Of a DNA stretch of 64,000 nucleotides, positions 45,416 to 54,406 are shown one piece after another. Under the pieces are notes generated by a model. The model was not told the origin of the DNA and did not search any database. It saw only the letters and a program-made list of their open reading frames with translations. Both the position numbers and the translations under genes were made by a program. Numbering within the stretch: position 1 is the stretch's first letter; each line of letters opens with the position of its first letter. This DNA is from Arthrobacter woluwensis (GTDB taxonomy: Bacteria > Actinomycetota > Actinomycetes > Actinomycetales > Micrococcaceae), in contig NZ_FNSN01000003.1 in NCBI RefSeq assembly GCF_900105345.1, forward strand, positions 1,612,001 through 1,676,000, in the 5' to 3' direction.

Positions 45416-45955
45416 TCAGGCGAGGGCGGCCTGGACCTTGAGGAGCGTCCGGAGGTTCCGGGTGGTGGTGTAGGGCTTGTAGGCGGCCCGTGCCATGAGC
45501 TTGGAGACGGGTGCGTCCGTGCTGGACCCCACGGCCACCTGGGTCGCGATGGCGCCTGGCGTCAGGCGGACGATGCCCGTGGGGCCCAGGGCCGAGGCGG
45601 CCTCGATCAGGGAGTCCAGAACTTGAGGGTCGCTGGCCAGGGTGACGTAGGAGTGCTGCTCGGGATCGTCGGCCGGATACGGGGTGGCCTCGACGATCCG
45701 GTCGATCTCGTCGCGGTCTGTGACGATCACCCAGGCGTCATAGCCGAACCGGGCCCGCAGGGCGTCCTCGCAGGCCTTCTTTACGGCTTCAGGCCCGGAA
45801 TCCGAGTCCAGGATCACGTTGCCTGTGGCCAGCAGCGTCTTCACGTTCCGGAACGGCCCCTCGCTCAGGCAGGCTTTGAGGTCCGCCATCCGGATGTTGA
45901 TCCCTCCCACGTTGATCCCGCGGAGGAAGACGGCGTAGCGGTGCGGCTCGGTCAT
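45416..45955 (-). CDS. DUF1697 family protein
   Basis: A 179-aa soluble protein matching the DUF1697 pattern: YAVFLRGINVGGINIRMADL at the N-terminus, TLLATGNVILDSD, then FGYDAWVIVTDRDEIDRIV and the tail ARAAYKPYTTTRNLRTLLKV. No enzymatic function is established for the family. The start has no clear ribosome site but matches the conserved N-terminus. It follows the IclR regulator gene with a 15-bp gap on the same strand and so is probably co-transcribed with it; the leucine-regulon link is positional only. Confidence 0.9.
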   Translation of the reverse strand: MTEPHRYAVFLRGINVGGINIRMADLKACLSEGPFRNVKTLLATGNVILDSDSGPEAVKKACEDALRARFGYDAWVIVTDRDEIDRIVEATPYPADDPEQHSYVTLASDPQVLDSLIEAASALGPTGIVRLTPGAIATQVAVGSSTDAPVSKLMARAAYKPYTTTRNLRTLLKVQAALA

Positions 45956-45970
45956 GACCTCAACCGTGCC

Positions 45971-46690
45971 TCAGTCGTTGCCTTTGCGCAATGCTTCGGT
46001 GAGCAGGCGCCCGGCGTTGCAGACGACCTCGGCGTGCATCCGGCCCGGCTGGCGCGTGAGGCGTTCGATCGGTCCGGAAATCGAGACGGCGGCGATCACA
46101 CGACCGGACGGGCCGCGGACGGGGGCCGAGACGGAGGCGACCCCCGGCTCGCGCTCGCCGAGGCTCTGAGCCCAGCCGCGGCGTCGTACGCCGGCAAGGA
46201 CGGTCGGGGTGAAGCGGGCGTTCTGCAGGCCCTCCAGCAGACGGTCGTGGTCCTCCCAGGCGAGCAGCACCTGGGCGGCGGAGCCGGCCTTCATGGACAG
46301 CTGGGTGCCCACGGGGATGGTGTCCCGCAGGCCGACCGGGCGCTCGGCGGAGGCGACGCACACGCGCCATTCGCCCTGGCGGCGGAAGATCTGGGCGGAT
46401 TCGCCGGTGGCGTCCCGCAACTGGAGGAGCACCGGGCCGGCGGAGGCGATCAGGCGGTCCTCGCCGGCGGCGGAGGCCAGCTCGACGAGGCGGCTGCCGA
46501 GCACGAAGCGGCCCTGCATGTCGCGGCTCACCAGGCGGTGATGCACGAGGGCGAGGGCGAGCCGGTGCACCGTGGGACGTGCGAGTCCGGTGGCAGCGAC
46601 CAGCTGTGCCAGGGTGGTCGGTCCGGCCTCGAGAGCGTCGAGAACCTGAGCCGCTTTGTCGATGACGCCGACGCCACTTGAAGTGTCCAT
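45971..46690 (-). CDS. IclR-family regulator, LtbR/NdgR-like
   Basis: A 239-aa regulator. N-terminal winged helix at about residues 8-70: VIDKAAQVLDALEAG, then LAQLVAATGLARPTVHRLAL. C-terminal effector domain includes GWAQSLGEREPGVASVSAPV and SISGPIERL, the ligand-pocket segments of IclR proteins. The start MDTSSGVG is chosen as the first Met before the conserved helix. Its divergent position from leuCD is the arrangement of LtbR in Corynebacterium and NdgR in Streptomyces, which control leucine and amino-acid genes. A palindromic site lies between. Function by analogy is fairly safe; the effector is not known here. Confidence 0.9.
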   Translation of the reverse strand: MDTSSGVGVIDKAAQVLDALEAGPTTLAQLVAATGLARPTVHRLALALVHHRLVSRDMQGRFVLGSRLVELASAAGEDRLIASAGPVLLQLRDATGESAQIFRRQGEWRVCVASAERPVGLRDTIPVGTQLSMKAGSAAQVLLAWEDHDRLLEGLQNARFTPTVLAGVRRRGWAQSLGEREPGVASVSAPVRGPSGRVIAAVSISGPIERLTRQPGRMHAEVVCNAGRLLTEALRKGND

Positions 46691-46699
46691 ACAATGATA

Positions 46700-46725
46700 T
46701 TGCCGTCTCAATATCTGAGATGCAA
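46700..46725. promoter_or_regulatory. Candidate IclR operator in the leuC control region
   Basis: Near-palindrome TTGCCGTCTCA (46700-46710), ATATC spacer, TGAGATGCAA (46716-46725), with TCTCA/TGAGA matching perfectly and the outer TTGC/GCAA also. It starts 10 bp upstream of the regulator gene and 98 bp before leuC, suited to controlling both. Confidence 0.6.
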
Positions 46726-46823
46726 ATCATTTCGCTGGCACTCTCCGGTGCAGGCTGGAACAGTTGAAATACAGCATCAGCACACCGCGGGGCCACCGGC
46801 CCGCGCAATGAAGGGAGAAGGCC

Positions 46824-48275
46824 ATGCCGAAGACACTGGCCGAGAAGGTCTGGGACGCGCACATCGTGCGTAAAGGCGAGGGCGAAGGAGTCAACGCCCA
46901 GCCCGATCTCCTCTTCATCGACCTTCACCTGGTGCACGAGGTGACCTCTCCGCAGGCCTTCGAAGGCCTGCGCCTGGCGGGCCGTCCGCTGCGCCGCCCG
47001 GACCTGACGATCGCCACCGAAGATCACAACACCCCGACGATCGACATCGACAAGCCGATCCCGGATCCCACCAGCCGCACCCAGATCGAGACGCTGCGCG
47101 CCAACTGCAAGGAGTTCGGTGTCCGTCTGCACTCCCTGGGCGACAAGGAACAGGGCATCGTCCACGTCGTCGGCCCGCAGCTCGGTCTGACGCAGCCCGG
47201 CATGACCGTGGTGTGCGGCGACTCCCACACCTCCACGCACGGCGCGTTCGGCGCGCTGGCCATGGGCATCGGCACCTCCGAGGTCGAGCACGTCATGGCC
47301 ACCCAGACGCTGTCTCTGAAGCCGTTCAAGACCATGGCCATCAACGTGGAGGGCACCCTGAAGCCGGGCGTCTCCTCAAAGGACATCATCCTGGCGGTCA
47401 TCGCCAAGATCGGCACGGGCGGCGGACAGGGCTACGTCCTGGAATACCGCGGCTCCGCCATCCGGGCGCTGTCCATGGAAGCCCGCATGACCATCTGCAA
47501 CATGTCCATCGAGGCCGGCGCCCGCGCCGGCATGGTGGCGCCGGACCAGACCACCTACGAATTCATGAAGGGCCGCCCGCACGCCCCCGAAGGCGCCGAC
47601 TGGGACGCCGCCGTCGAGTACTGGAACACCCTGCACACCGATGAGGGCGCCGTCTTCGACGAGGAGGTGTTCCTGGACGCCGACACCCTCGAGCCGTTCG
47701 TCACCTGGGGCACCAACCCGGGCCAGGGCGTGTCCCTCTCGCAGACCGTCCCGGACCCCGAGTCCTTCGGCGACGAGAACCAGAAGGCCGCCGCACGCCG
47801 CGCCCTGGAGTACATGGACCTGGAAGCCGGCACCCCGATGAAGGACATCCGGGTGGACACGGTCTTCCTCGGCTCCTGCACCAACTCACGCCTGGAGGAC
47901 CTGCAGGCCGCCGCGGACGTCATCCGTGGCCGTCGCAAGGATCCCAACGTCCGCATGATGGTGGTCCCCGGTTCCGCCCGCGTCCGTCTGGAGGCGGAGG
48001 CGATCGGCCTGGACAAGGTCTTCAAGGAGTTCGGCGCCGAGTGGCGCTTCGCGGGCTGCTCGATGTGCCTCGGCATGAACCCGGACCAACTGGCCCCGGG
48101 TGAGCGCTGCGCCTCCACCTCCAACCGCAACTTCGAAGGCCGCCAGGGCAAGGGCGGGCGCACGCACCTGGTCTCGCCCGTGGTGGCCGCCGCCACCGCG
48201 GTCCGCGGGACGCTGAGCTCCCCGTCGGATCTGGAACCCCTGGCCCAGGACGCCGCCGGCGCTGCCGCCGCCTGA
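46824..48275 (+). CDS. leuC: 3-isopropylmalate dehydratase, large subunit
   Basis: Aconitase-fold [4Fe-4S] enzyme isomerising 2- to 3-isopropylmalate with LeuD. 483 aa. Seen: [38 protein letters not shown], and the cluster cysteines in [16 protein letters not shown] and [32 protein letters not shown] (quoted in part only as C-x-x-C-x-G-M-N). The ATG is preceded by AAGGGAGAAGG. leuD follows 33 bp downstream. Divergent IclR regulator suggests repression or activation by leucine status. Confidence 0.97.
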   Translation: MPKTLAEKVWDAHIVRKGEGEGVNAQPDLLFIDLHLVHEVTSPQAFEGLRLAGRPLRRPDLTIATEDHNTPTIDIDKPIPDPTSRTQIETLRANCKEFGVRLHSLGDKEQGIVHVVGPQLGLTQPGMTVVCGDSHTSTHGAFGALAMGIGTSEVEHVMATQTLSLKPFKTMAINVEGTLKPGVSSKDIILAVIAKIGTGGGQGYVLEYRGSAIRALSMEARMTICNMSIEAGARAGMVAPDQTTYEFMKGRPHAPEGADWDAAVEYWNTLHTDEGAVFDEEVFLDADTLEPFVTWGTNPGQGVSLSQTVPDPESFGDENQKAAARRALEYMDLEAGTPMKDIRVDTVFLGSCTNSRLEDLQAAADVIRGRRKDPNVRMMVVPGSARVRLEAEAIGLDKVFKEFGAEWRFAGCSMCLGMNPDQLAPGERCASTSNRNFEGRQGKGGRTHLVSPVVAAATAVRGTLSSPSDLEPLAQDAAGAAAA

Positions 48276-48308
48276 GCCCGCCGCGACACGAATTCCCAGG
48301 AGCAAACG

Positions 48309-48908
48309 ATGGAAAAATTCACCACCCACACCGGGATCGGCGTCCCGCTGCGTCAGAGCAACGTCGACACGGACCAGATCATCCCCGCCGTCTACCTCAA
48401 GCGCATCACCCGGACGGGCTTCGAAGACGCCCTGTTCGCCGGCTGGCGCAAGGATGAGAACTTCATCCTGAACCGGGAGCCCTTCAACCGCGGGTCCGTG
48501 CTGGTGGCCGGCCCCGACTTCGGCACCGGCTCCTCGCGCGAACACGCGGTCTGGGCGCTCAAGGACTACGGTTTCAAGGCCGTGCTGTCCTCCCGTTTCG
48601 CCGACATCTTCCGCGGCAACTCCGGTAAGCAGGGCCTCCTGGCCGCCGTGCTGGAGCAGGACGACATCGAACTGATCTGGAAGGTCCTGGAGAACGCTCC
48701 GGGCACCGAGGTGCGCGTGGACCTGGAGTCCAAGGTCGTCGAGTGCGGCAACGTCGTGGCGCCGTTCCAGATCGACGACTACACCCGCTGGCGTCTGCTG
48801 GAAGGCTTGGACGACATCGGGCTGACCCTGCAGCACGAAGAGGACATCACCGCCTATGAGGCGACGCGCCCGTCCTTCAAGCCGAAGACGCTCCCCGCCA
48901 AAAGCTGA
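48309..48908 (+). CDS. leuD: 3-isopropylmalate dehydratase, small subunit
   Basis: A 199-aa swivel-domain partner of LeuC. Seen: N-terminal [26 protein letters not shown] with DTDQIIPA, the substrate loop [21 protein letters not shown], and [21 protein letters not shown] lies before the ATG. A perfect 23-bp palindromic terminator lies just beyond the stop and marks the boundary with the sugar cassette. Complete and normal in length. Confidence 0.97.
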   Translation: MEKFTTHTGIGVPLRQSNVDTDQIIPAVYLKRITRTGFEDALFAGWRKDENFILNREPFNRGSVLVAGPDFGTGSSREHAVWALKDYGFKAVLSSRFADIFRGNSGKQGLLAAVLEQDDIELIWKVLENAPGTEVRVDLESKVVECGNVVAPFQIDDYTRWRLLEGLDDIGLTLQHEEDITAYEATRPSFKPKTLPAKS

Positions 48909-48971
48909 GCGGCAGAGCGCTGAGCGGCCGCGTGCTGGTCGGCCGCACGGCCGGCCAGGCCTGACGTGCCA

Positions 48972-49017
48972 CACGACGACGGCGGCCCCTCCCGCGGGAG
49001 GGGCCGCCGTCGTCGTG
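48972..49017. terminator. Bidirectional terminator between leuD and the alpha-glucosidase operon
   Basis: Two perfect 23-bp arms (48972-48994 and 48995-49017) with practically no separate loop, so the inner bases form it. It lies between convergent genes and is among the longest hairpins in the window. Confidence 0.8.
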
Positions 49018-49047
49018 CGGAGGGAGCGTCAGCCGGTGCGCGGCTGG

Positions 49048-50766
49048 TCAGGCCCGCAGCCAGGCGGTGGTCGCGCCCGGGAGGGAGTGTCCCTCGAGAG
49101 GGCCGCTGCTCAGCAGGACCTCGCCCTCCGGGAGTGTGGCCGGGGCGTCGCCGAAGTTCGTCACGCTGATCCAGCCGCCGGGACGCCGGAAGGCGAGCAC
49201 CGAGGGCTCCTCCGTGGGCAGCCATTCGAGATCCTCGGCGCCCTGGAGCTCGGCGCGAAGAGCCAGGGCCTTGCGGTAGAAGTTCAGCGTGGAGTCCTCG
49301 TCCGCTTCCTCCGCTTGCACCGAGTGCTCCGCGAACCACTGGGGCTGGGGCAGGTGCGAACCGCCCGCCCCGAAGCCGAAGGACGATCCGGACGACGTCC
49401 AGGGCAGGGGCACACGGCAGCCGTCGCGGCCGATCTCCACACCGGGGTTCCGGAAGAACGACGGGTCCTGCCGCTCGGCGTCCGGGATCTGGCCGACCTC
49501 CTGGAGGCCGAGTTCCTCGCCCTGGTACAGATAGGACGAGCCCGGCAGGGCGAGCATGAGCTGGGTCGCGGCGCGGGCGCGGCGCAGGCCGAGGGCGGCG
49601 TCCACGACGGCCGGGTCACCGCCGTCGAGCAGCCAGGACTTGCCGGCGTTCGCCATGATGGCGCCCGAATCCGCCGGGCCGGACTCGGGCAGCCCGTAGC
49701 GCGTGGCGTGCCGGACCACGTCGTGGTTGGAGAAGACCCACGTGGAGGAGGCGCCGCTCGCCGCAGCCTCGGCGAGGTTCTTCGTGATGATCTCGCGGAA
49801 GTCCTCGGCCCGGAAGTCGGCCTGGAGCAGGTCGAAATTGAACGCCTGGCCGAGGCCCTCCGGGCTCGCGTACCGGGCGCGGCGGTCCGGGTGCACCCAG
49901 GCCTCGGCCACGGCGGTGCGGGCGGGGGAATACTCGTTGAAGACCGCGCGCCACTCGGCGTAGATCTCGTGCACCGCGTCGCGGTCCCAGAACGGGTGGG
50001 AGCCGTCCACGAACCCGTCCGTCCCGGTGTTCAGCGCCTGGAGGTCCGCCTTGGACGGCATCGGCTCGGAGAAGTCCTTGACCATCCCATGCGCCACGTC
50101 CACGCGGAAACCGTCGACGCCGCGGTCGGACCAGAAGCGCAGGGTCTTGAGGAAGTCCTCGCGCACCTCCGGGTTGTCCCAGTTGAAGTCCGGCTGTTCC
50201 TTGGCGAACAGGTGGAAGTACCACTGGCCCGGGGTGCCGTCCGGTTCGGTGATGCGCTCCCACGCGGGTCCGCCGAAGACCGAATCCCAGTCGGACGGCG
50301 GCAGCTCGCCGTGCTCGCCTTTGCCGTCGCGGAAGATGTACCGGTTGCGGGCGGGGGAGCCGGGCTCCGAGGTCAGCGCTTCCCGGAACCACTCGTGACG
50401 GTCCGAGGAGTGGTTCGGCACGATGTCGACGATGAGGCGGATGCCGGCCGCGTGGAGGGCGGTGACCATGTCGTCGAAGTCGGCGAGGGTCCCGAGCCGG
50501 GGATCGACGTCGCGGTAGTCGTCCACGTCGTAGCCGCCGTCGGCCAGGGCTGAGGGGTAGAAGGGGCTCAGCCAGACGGCGTCGATCCCCAGCTCGCGGA
50601 GGTAGCCGACCTTGGAGGTGATGCCGGGCAGATCGCCGATGCCGTCACCATCGGCGTCGGCGAAGCTGCGCGGGTAGATCTGATAGACGGCCGCCTGGCG
50701 CCACCACTCGGGGTCGCTCAGGTGATCGGCGTCGCGGTGCTGTGCCTCGGGTGCGGTGGTGCTCAC
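49048..50766 (-). CDS. GH13 alpha-glucosidase (copy 2 of tandem pair)
   Basis: A 572-aa cytoplasmic glycoside hydrolase family 13 enzyme. Conserved regions: I, DIVPNHSS; II, GVDGFRVDVAHG with the Asp nucleophile (about residue 222); III, VAEAWV with the acid/base Glu (about 285); IV, VFSNHDVVRHATR (about 347). The N-terminus WWRQAAVYQIYPRSFADADGDG is that of oligo-1,6- and alpha-glucosidases. No signal peptide, so it acts on imported sugar. It is the last gene of the transporter operon and closely resembles the preceding gene, implying duplication. Preference for alpha-1,4, 1,6 or other linkage cannot be read. Confidence 0.93.
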   Translation of the reverse strand: MSTTAPEAQHRDADHLSDPEWWRQAAVYQIYPRSFADADGDGIGDLPGITSKVGYLRELGIDAVWLSPFYPSALADGGYDVDDYRDVDPRLGTLADFDDMVTALHAAGIRLIVDIVPNHSSDRHEWFREALTSEPGSPARNRYIFRDGKGEHGELPPSDWDSVFGGPAWERITEPDGTPGQWYFHLFAKEQPDFNWDNPEVREDFLKTLRFWSDRGVDGFRVDVAHGMVKDFSEPMPSKADLQALNTGTDGFVDGSHPFWDRDAVHEIYAEWRAVFNEYSPARTAVAEAWVHPDRRARYASPEGLGQAFNFDLLQADFRAEDFREIITKNLAEAAASGASSTWVFSNHDVVRHATRYGLPESGPADSGAIMANAGKSWLLDGGDPAVVDAALGLRRARAATQLMLALPGSSYLYQGEELGLQEVGQIPDAERQDPSFFRNPGVEIGRDGCRVPLPWTSSGSSFGFGAGGSHLPQPQWFAEHSVQAEEADEDSTLNFYRKALALRAELQGAEDLEWLPTEEPSVLAFRRPGGWISVTNFGDAPATLPEGEVLLSSGPLEGHSLPGATTAWLRA

Positions 50767-50841
50767 AATGCTCCTTGTGGGAAGGTCGGGGGTGTTCCCG
50801 GCCCAGGGGATCGCCTGAGCCGGGAACGGGATCGAAGGCGG

Positions 50842-52548
50842 TCAGGCCGAGGCCGCTGCGTCCGGGACGCGCAGCCACGCGGTCGCGGAGCCGGGCAGCA
50901 GGCCGTTCTCCACGGGCGCGCTGGCGAGCAGCAGTTCCCCGACGGGCAGCTCCACGGGTTCCTGGCCGAAGTTGGTGATCGTCAGCCAGCCGCCGGGACG
51001 GGTGAAGCCGAGTGCCGTGCCGGGCGTCTCCACCCAGTCCAGTGTCTCTGCGCCCTGCAGCGTGCTGCGCAGGCGCAGAGCCGTGCGGTACAGATGGAGG
51101 GTCGACGCCGGGTCCGACTCTTCGGCCTCCACCGAGTATGCGCCGAACCACTCCGGCTGGGGCAGATGGGCGCCGCCCGGACCGAAGCCGAAGGACGGTT
51201 CGGACGATGTCCAGGGGAGTGGCACGCGGCAGCCGTCGCGCCCCAGACCGTCGTAGGACCAGGCAGGCTGATGCACCGAGCGGTGGTAGGCCGGGTCCTG
51301 CCGCGCCTCGGCGGGCAGGTCGCCGACCTCCTGCAGGCCGAGCTCCTCTCCCTGGTAGAGGTAGGTGCTCCCGGGCAGGGCCAGGAGGAAGAGCGTCGCG
51401 GCGCGGGCCCGGGCGAGGCCGAGCGCGGGATCGACGCCATCGGCCGGCGCCCCGGCGATCATCCACTCGATGCCCTGCTTCACGCCCTTGCGATCGCCCA
51501 GCGGCGGCAGACCGTAGCGGGTGGCGTGCCGGGTGACGTCGTGGTTGGAGAGCACCCAGGTGGAGGACGAGCCGGTGGTCGCCGACTGGGCGAGGTTCTC
51601 CGTGACGATCCGCCGGAACGCCTCCGGGTCGAAGTCCGCGGTCAGGAGATCGAAGTTGAAGGCCTGGCCCAGACCGTCCGGCGAGGCGTACTTCGCACGG
51701 CGCACCGGCGAGTCCACCCACGCCTCGGCGACCGCCGTGCGGGGCGGGTCGTACTCGTTGAACACGGCGCGCCAGTCCGCGTAGATCTCGTGCACCTCGT
51801 CCCGGTCCATGAGCGGGTGCGTGCCCGAGTCGCGGTCCAGGGCGTCCAGTTCCGCCCGGCTGGGGAGCGTCTCCGGAAGGTCCTTCACCAGGAGGTTCGC
51901 CACGTCCACGCGGAACCCGTCGACCCCGCGGTCGGACCAGAAGCGCAGGGTCTTCAGGAAGTCCTCCCGGACTTCGGGATTGTCCCAGTTGAAGTCCGGC
52001 TGTTCCTTCGCGAAGGTGTGCAGGTACCACTGGCCGGGAGTGCCGTCCGGTTCGGTGATGCGCTCCCAGGCGGGTCCGCCGAACACGGAGTCCCAGTCCG
52101 ACGGCGGGATCTCCCCGTGCTCACCCAGCCCGTCGCGGAAGATGTACCGCTCCCGGGCCGCGGAGCCGCAGGGCGAGACCAGGGCCTCCCGGAACCATGC
52201 GTGCTCGTCCGAGGAGTGGTTCGGCACGATGTCCACGATGACGCGGATGCCCGCCGCGTGCAGGGCGGTCACCATCTCGTCGAACTCGGCGAGTGTGCCG
52301 ATCCGCGGGTCGACGTCGCGGTAGTCCGCCACGTCGTAGCCGCCGTCCGCGAGAGCCGAGGGGTAGAAGGGACTGAGCCACACGGCGTCGATCCCCAGCT
52401 CAGCCAGGTACGGGACACGGGAGATGATGCCTCGCAGATCGCCGATGCCGTCGCCGTTGGCGTCCGCGAAGGAGCGGGGGTAGATCTGGTAGACGGCGGC
52501 CTGACGCCACCAGGTGGCCTCGGGAAGAAGGACGGGTTCTGCTGCCAT
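50842..52548 (-). CDS. GH13 alpha-glucosidase (copy 1 of tandem pair)
   Basis: A 568-aa paralog of the downstream gene, with long identical stretches. Region I, DIVPNHSS; region II, GVDGFRVDVANL with the Asp nucleophile (about 214); region III, VAEAWVD with the Glu (about 274); region IV, VLSNHDVTRHATR (about 334). The residue after region II differs (NL here, HG in the other copy), which lies near subsite +1 and may change linkage preference. Cytoplasmic, no signal peptide. It follows the MalG-like permease by 47 bp. Separate substrates for the two copies are plausible inference. Confidence 0.93.
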   Translation of the reverse strand: MAAEPVLLPEATWWRQAAVYQIYPRSFADANGDGIGDLRGIISRVPYLAELGIDAVWLSPFYPSALADGGYDVADYRDVDPRIGTLAEFDEMVTALHAAGIRVIVDIVPNHSSDEHAWFREALVSPCGSAARERYIFRDGLGEHGEIPPSDWDSVFGGPAWERITEPDGTPGQWYLHTFAKEQPDFNWDNPEVREDFLKTLRFWSDRGVDGFRVDVANLLVKDLPETLPSRAELDALDRDSGTHPLMDRDEVHEIYADWRAVFNEYDPPRTAVAEAWVDSPVRRAKYASPDGLGQAFNFDLLTADFDPEAFRRIVTENLAQSATTGSSSTWVLSNHDVTRHATRYGLPPLGDRKGVKQGIEWMIAGAPADGVDPALGLARARAATLFLLALPGSTYLYQGEELGLQEVGDLPAEARQDPAYHRSVHQPAWSYDGLGRDGCRVPLPWTSSEPSFGFGPGGAHLPQPEWFGAYSVEAEESDPASTLHLYRTALRLRSTLQGAETLDWVETPGTALGFTRPGGWLTITNFGQEPVELPVGELLLASAPVENGLLPGSATAWLRVPDAAASA

Positions 52549-52595
52549 GGGGATTCCTCGGAGAAGTCGGTGTGACGGATGCGGCGGAGCGGGCG

Positions 52596-53504
52596 TCAGC
52601 CCTTGACGGCGCCCTGGGTGACGCCCGCCATGACCCAGCGCTGCGTGAACAGGTAGGCGACGATCGCGGGGGCCATCGCCATGAGGTAGGACGCGAAGGA
52701 CACGTTGTAGTTATTGCTGAATTGAGTCTGGAACAGGTTCTGCCGAACCGGAAGGGTCTGCAGCGCCGGATCCGAGATGATGAGGGACGGCATCATGAAG
52801 TCGTTCCAGGCGTACAGGAACGCGAAGATGCCCACCGTGGCGCTCATGGGGGCGAGCAGCGGGAAGATGATGCGCCAGAACGTCACCCAGGTGCTCGCCC
52901 CGTCGATCCGGGCGCTCTCCTCGAGCTCGAGCGGGATCGATCGGAGGAAGGCGGTGAACAGCAGCACGCTGAAGCTCAGCTGGAACATGCTGGCCAGCAG
53001 GATGACACCGAGCGGGTTGTCCAGGTGCAGGAGCCCGGTGAGCTGGATCTGCGGCAGCGCCACCACCGGGAACGGGATGAACATCGCGGCCAGCAGGTAG
53101 TAGAACGAGTAACGGAACACCTTGCGGTCCCAGTTGCGCACGATCGCGTACGACGTGAACGCCGAGAGCACGATGGTGAGCAGCACGGTGCCGGCCGTCA
53201 CCAGGAGGCTGACGCCTGCCCCGACGGGGAAGCTCGTCAGGTTCCAGGCCTGCACGAAGCCGTCGACCGAGAAGGGCGCGGGCAGGGAGAAGGCGTTGCC
53301 GTCCACGGCCTGCGCCCCGGTCTTGAACGCCATCGAGAGGGTGACGTAGAGCGGCAGGAGCACGGTGACCGCGCAGAGCAGGAGCAGGACGGTGGCGGGC
53401 CAGTTGACCCGCTCCATGCGGACGCGGGGCGTGCGGACACGGTCCTTGCCGCGCTCGCCGTCGGTGGCGTGGGTCTCGGGGGTGAGAAGCGTCTGCGTCG
53501 ACAT
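52596..53504 (-). CDS. Sugar ABC transporter permease, MalG-like
   Basis: A 302-aa inner-membrane subunit with six helices. The coupling (EAA) loop is visible as LEESARIDGASTWVTFWRIIFPLLAP at about residues 200-225 (quoted as its pattern E-x-A-x-x-D-G-A). N-terminal cytoplasmic residues 1-30 are charged. It overlaps the MalF-like gene by one base, and together they form the channel. The binding protein is the first gene of the operon. Confidence 0.93.
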   Translation of the reverse strand: MSTQTLLTPETHATDGERGKDRVRTPRVRMERVNWPATVLLLLCAVTVLLPLYVTLSMAFKTGAQAVDGNAFSLPAPFSVDGFVQAWNLTSFPVGAGVSLLVTAGTVLLTIVLSAFTSYAIVRNWDRKVFRYSFYYLLAAMFIPFPVVALPQIQLTGLLHLDNPLGVILLASMFQLSFSVLLFTAFLRSIPLELEESARIDGASTWVTFWRIIFPLLAPMSATVGIFAFLYAWNDFMMPSLIISDPALQTLPVRQNLFQTQFSNNYNVSFASYLMAMAPAIVAYLFTQRWVMAGVTQGAVKG

Positions 53505-54406
53505 CAGAGTGCGTTCCTTCCGCGGGTCAGCGAGAGCTGGAGCAGGGAGATGAGGACCGCGACGACGAAGAAGATCGTCGCGTTGGCCATCTGGTAGCCG
53601 TAGTCGCCGCCGTTGAAACCGGCGATGATGCTCATGGCGATGCTGCGGGTCGAGGTGCCTGGCCCGCCGTCGGTGAGGCCCTTGATGATGTCGTAGGCGT
53701 TCAGGAATCCCTTGAAGCCGAGGATGACGTTGATGACCACGTAGCCGGCCACGAGCGGCATGGTCACCCGCAGGAGCTGCTGCGTCTTGCTCGCCCCGTC
53801 CAGATCGGCCGCTTCGTAGACGTCGCCCGGGACCGAGAGGAGTCCGGCGATGTAGATGAGCAGCGTGCCGGGGATGGCCTGCCAGGCGGTGACGGCCACG
53901 ATCGCCACCCAGGCGAGGTCCGGATTGGCGAGCAGGCTCGTCTGCAGCCAGGTCACGCCCGTGGCCGAGCCGACGGCGGGCAGCGAGTTCGAGAACAGGA
54001 AGTTGAAGACGTACGCGATGATGATGCCGGAGATGACCATCGGGATCACGAAGACGGTGCGGAGCCCGGTCTTGAACCGGATGCGGGCCGTGAGCCCGAT
54101 CGCCAGGAGGAAGGCGATCACGTTGACCACGAGGACGGTCACGATCGAGAAGCCGAACGTGAACAGGTAACTCTGGAGGATGGCCGGGTCGCTGAACAAG
54201 GCGATGTAGTTGGTCAGGCCGTTGAAGCTCCAGTCGCCGACGCCGATGGAGTCGGTGAAGCTGAACGTGATGCCGATGATGCCGGGCACTGTGATGGCCA
54301 GGGTGAACAGGACGAGGCTCGGCAGCAGGAAGAGCCAGTAGACGGGTTCGACGCGACGGCGGCCGCGCCGGACCGTGCGCCCCGCGGCGCTGGTGGAGGT
54401 GCTCAT
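53504..54406 (-). CDS. Sugar ABC transporter permease, MalF-like
   Basis: A 300-aa permease with six helices. Seen: WLFLLPSLVLFTLAITVPGI as the first helix, the EAA loop GDVYEAADLDGASKTQQLLRVTMPL near residue 205 and a last helix NATIFFVVAVLISLLQLSL. I start at MSTSTS because it overlaps the stop of the binding-protein gene (ATGA); further upstream the frame is only antisense-like Arg/Pro-rich sequence. Works with the MalG-like partner downstream. Confidence 0.93.
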   Translation of the reverse strand: MSTSTSAAGRTVRRGRRRVEPVYWLFLLPSLVLFTLAITVPGIIGITFSFTDSIGVGDWSFNGLTNYIALFSDPAILQSYLFTFGFSIVTVLVVNVIAFLLAIGLTARIRFKTGLRTVFVIPMVISGIIIAYVFNFLFSNSLPAVGSATGVTWLQTSLLANPDLAWVAIVAVTAWQAIPGTLLIYIAGLLSVPGDVYEAADLDGASKTQQLLRVTMPLVAGYVVINVILGFKGFLNAYDIIKGLTDGGPGTSTRSIAMSIIAGFNGGDYGYQMANATIFFVVAVLISLLQLSLTRGRNAL

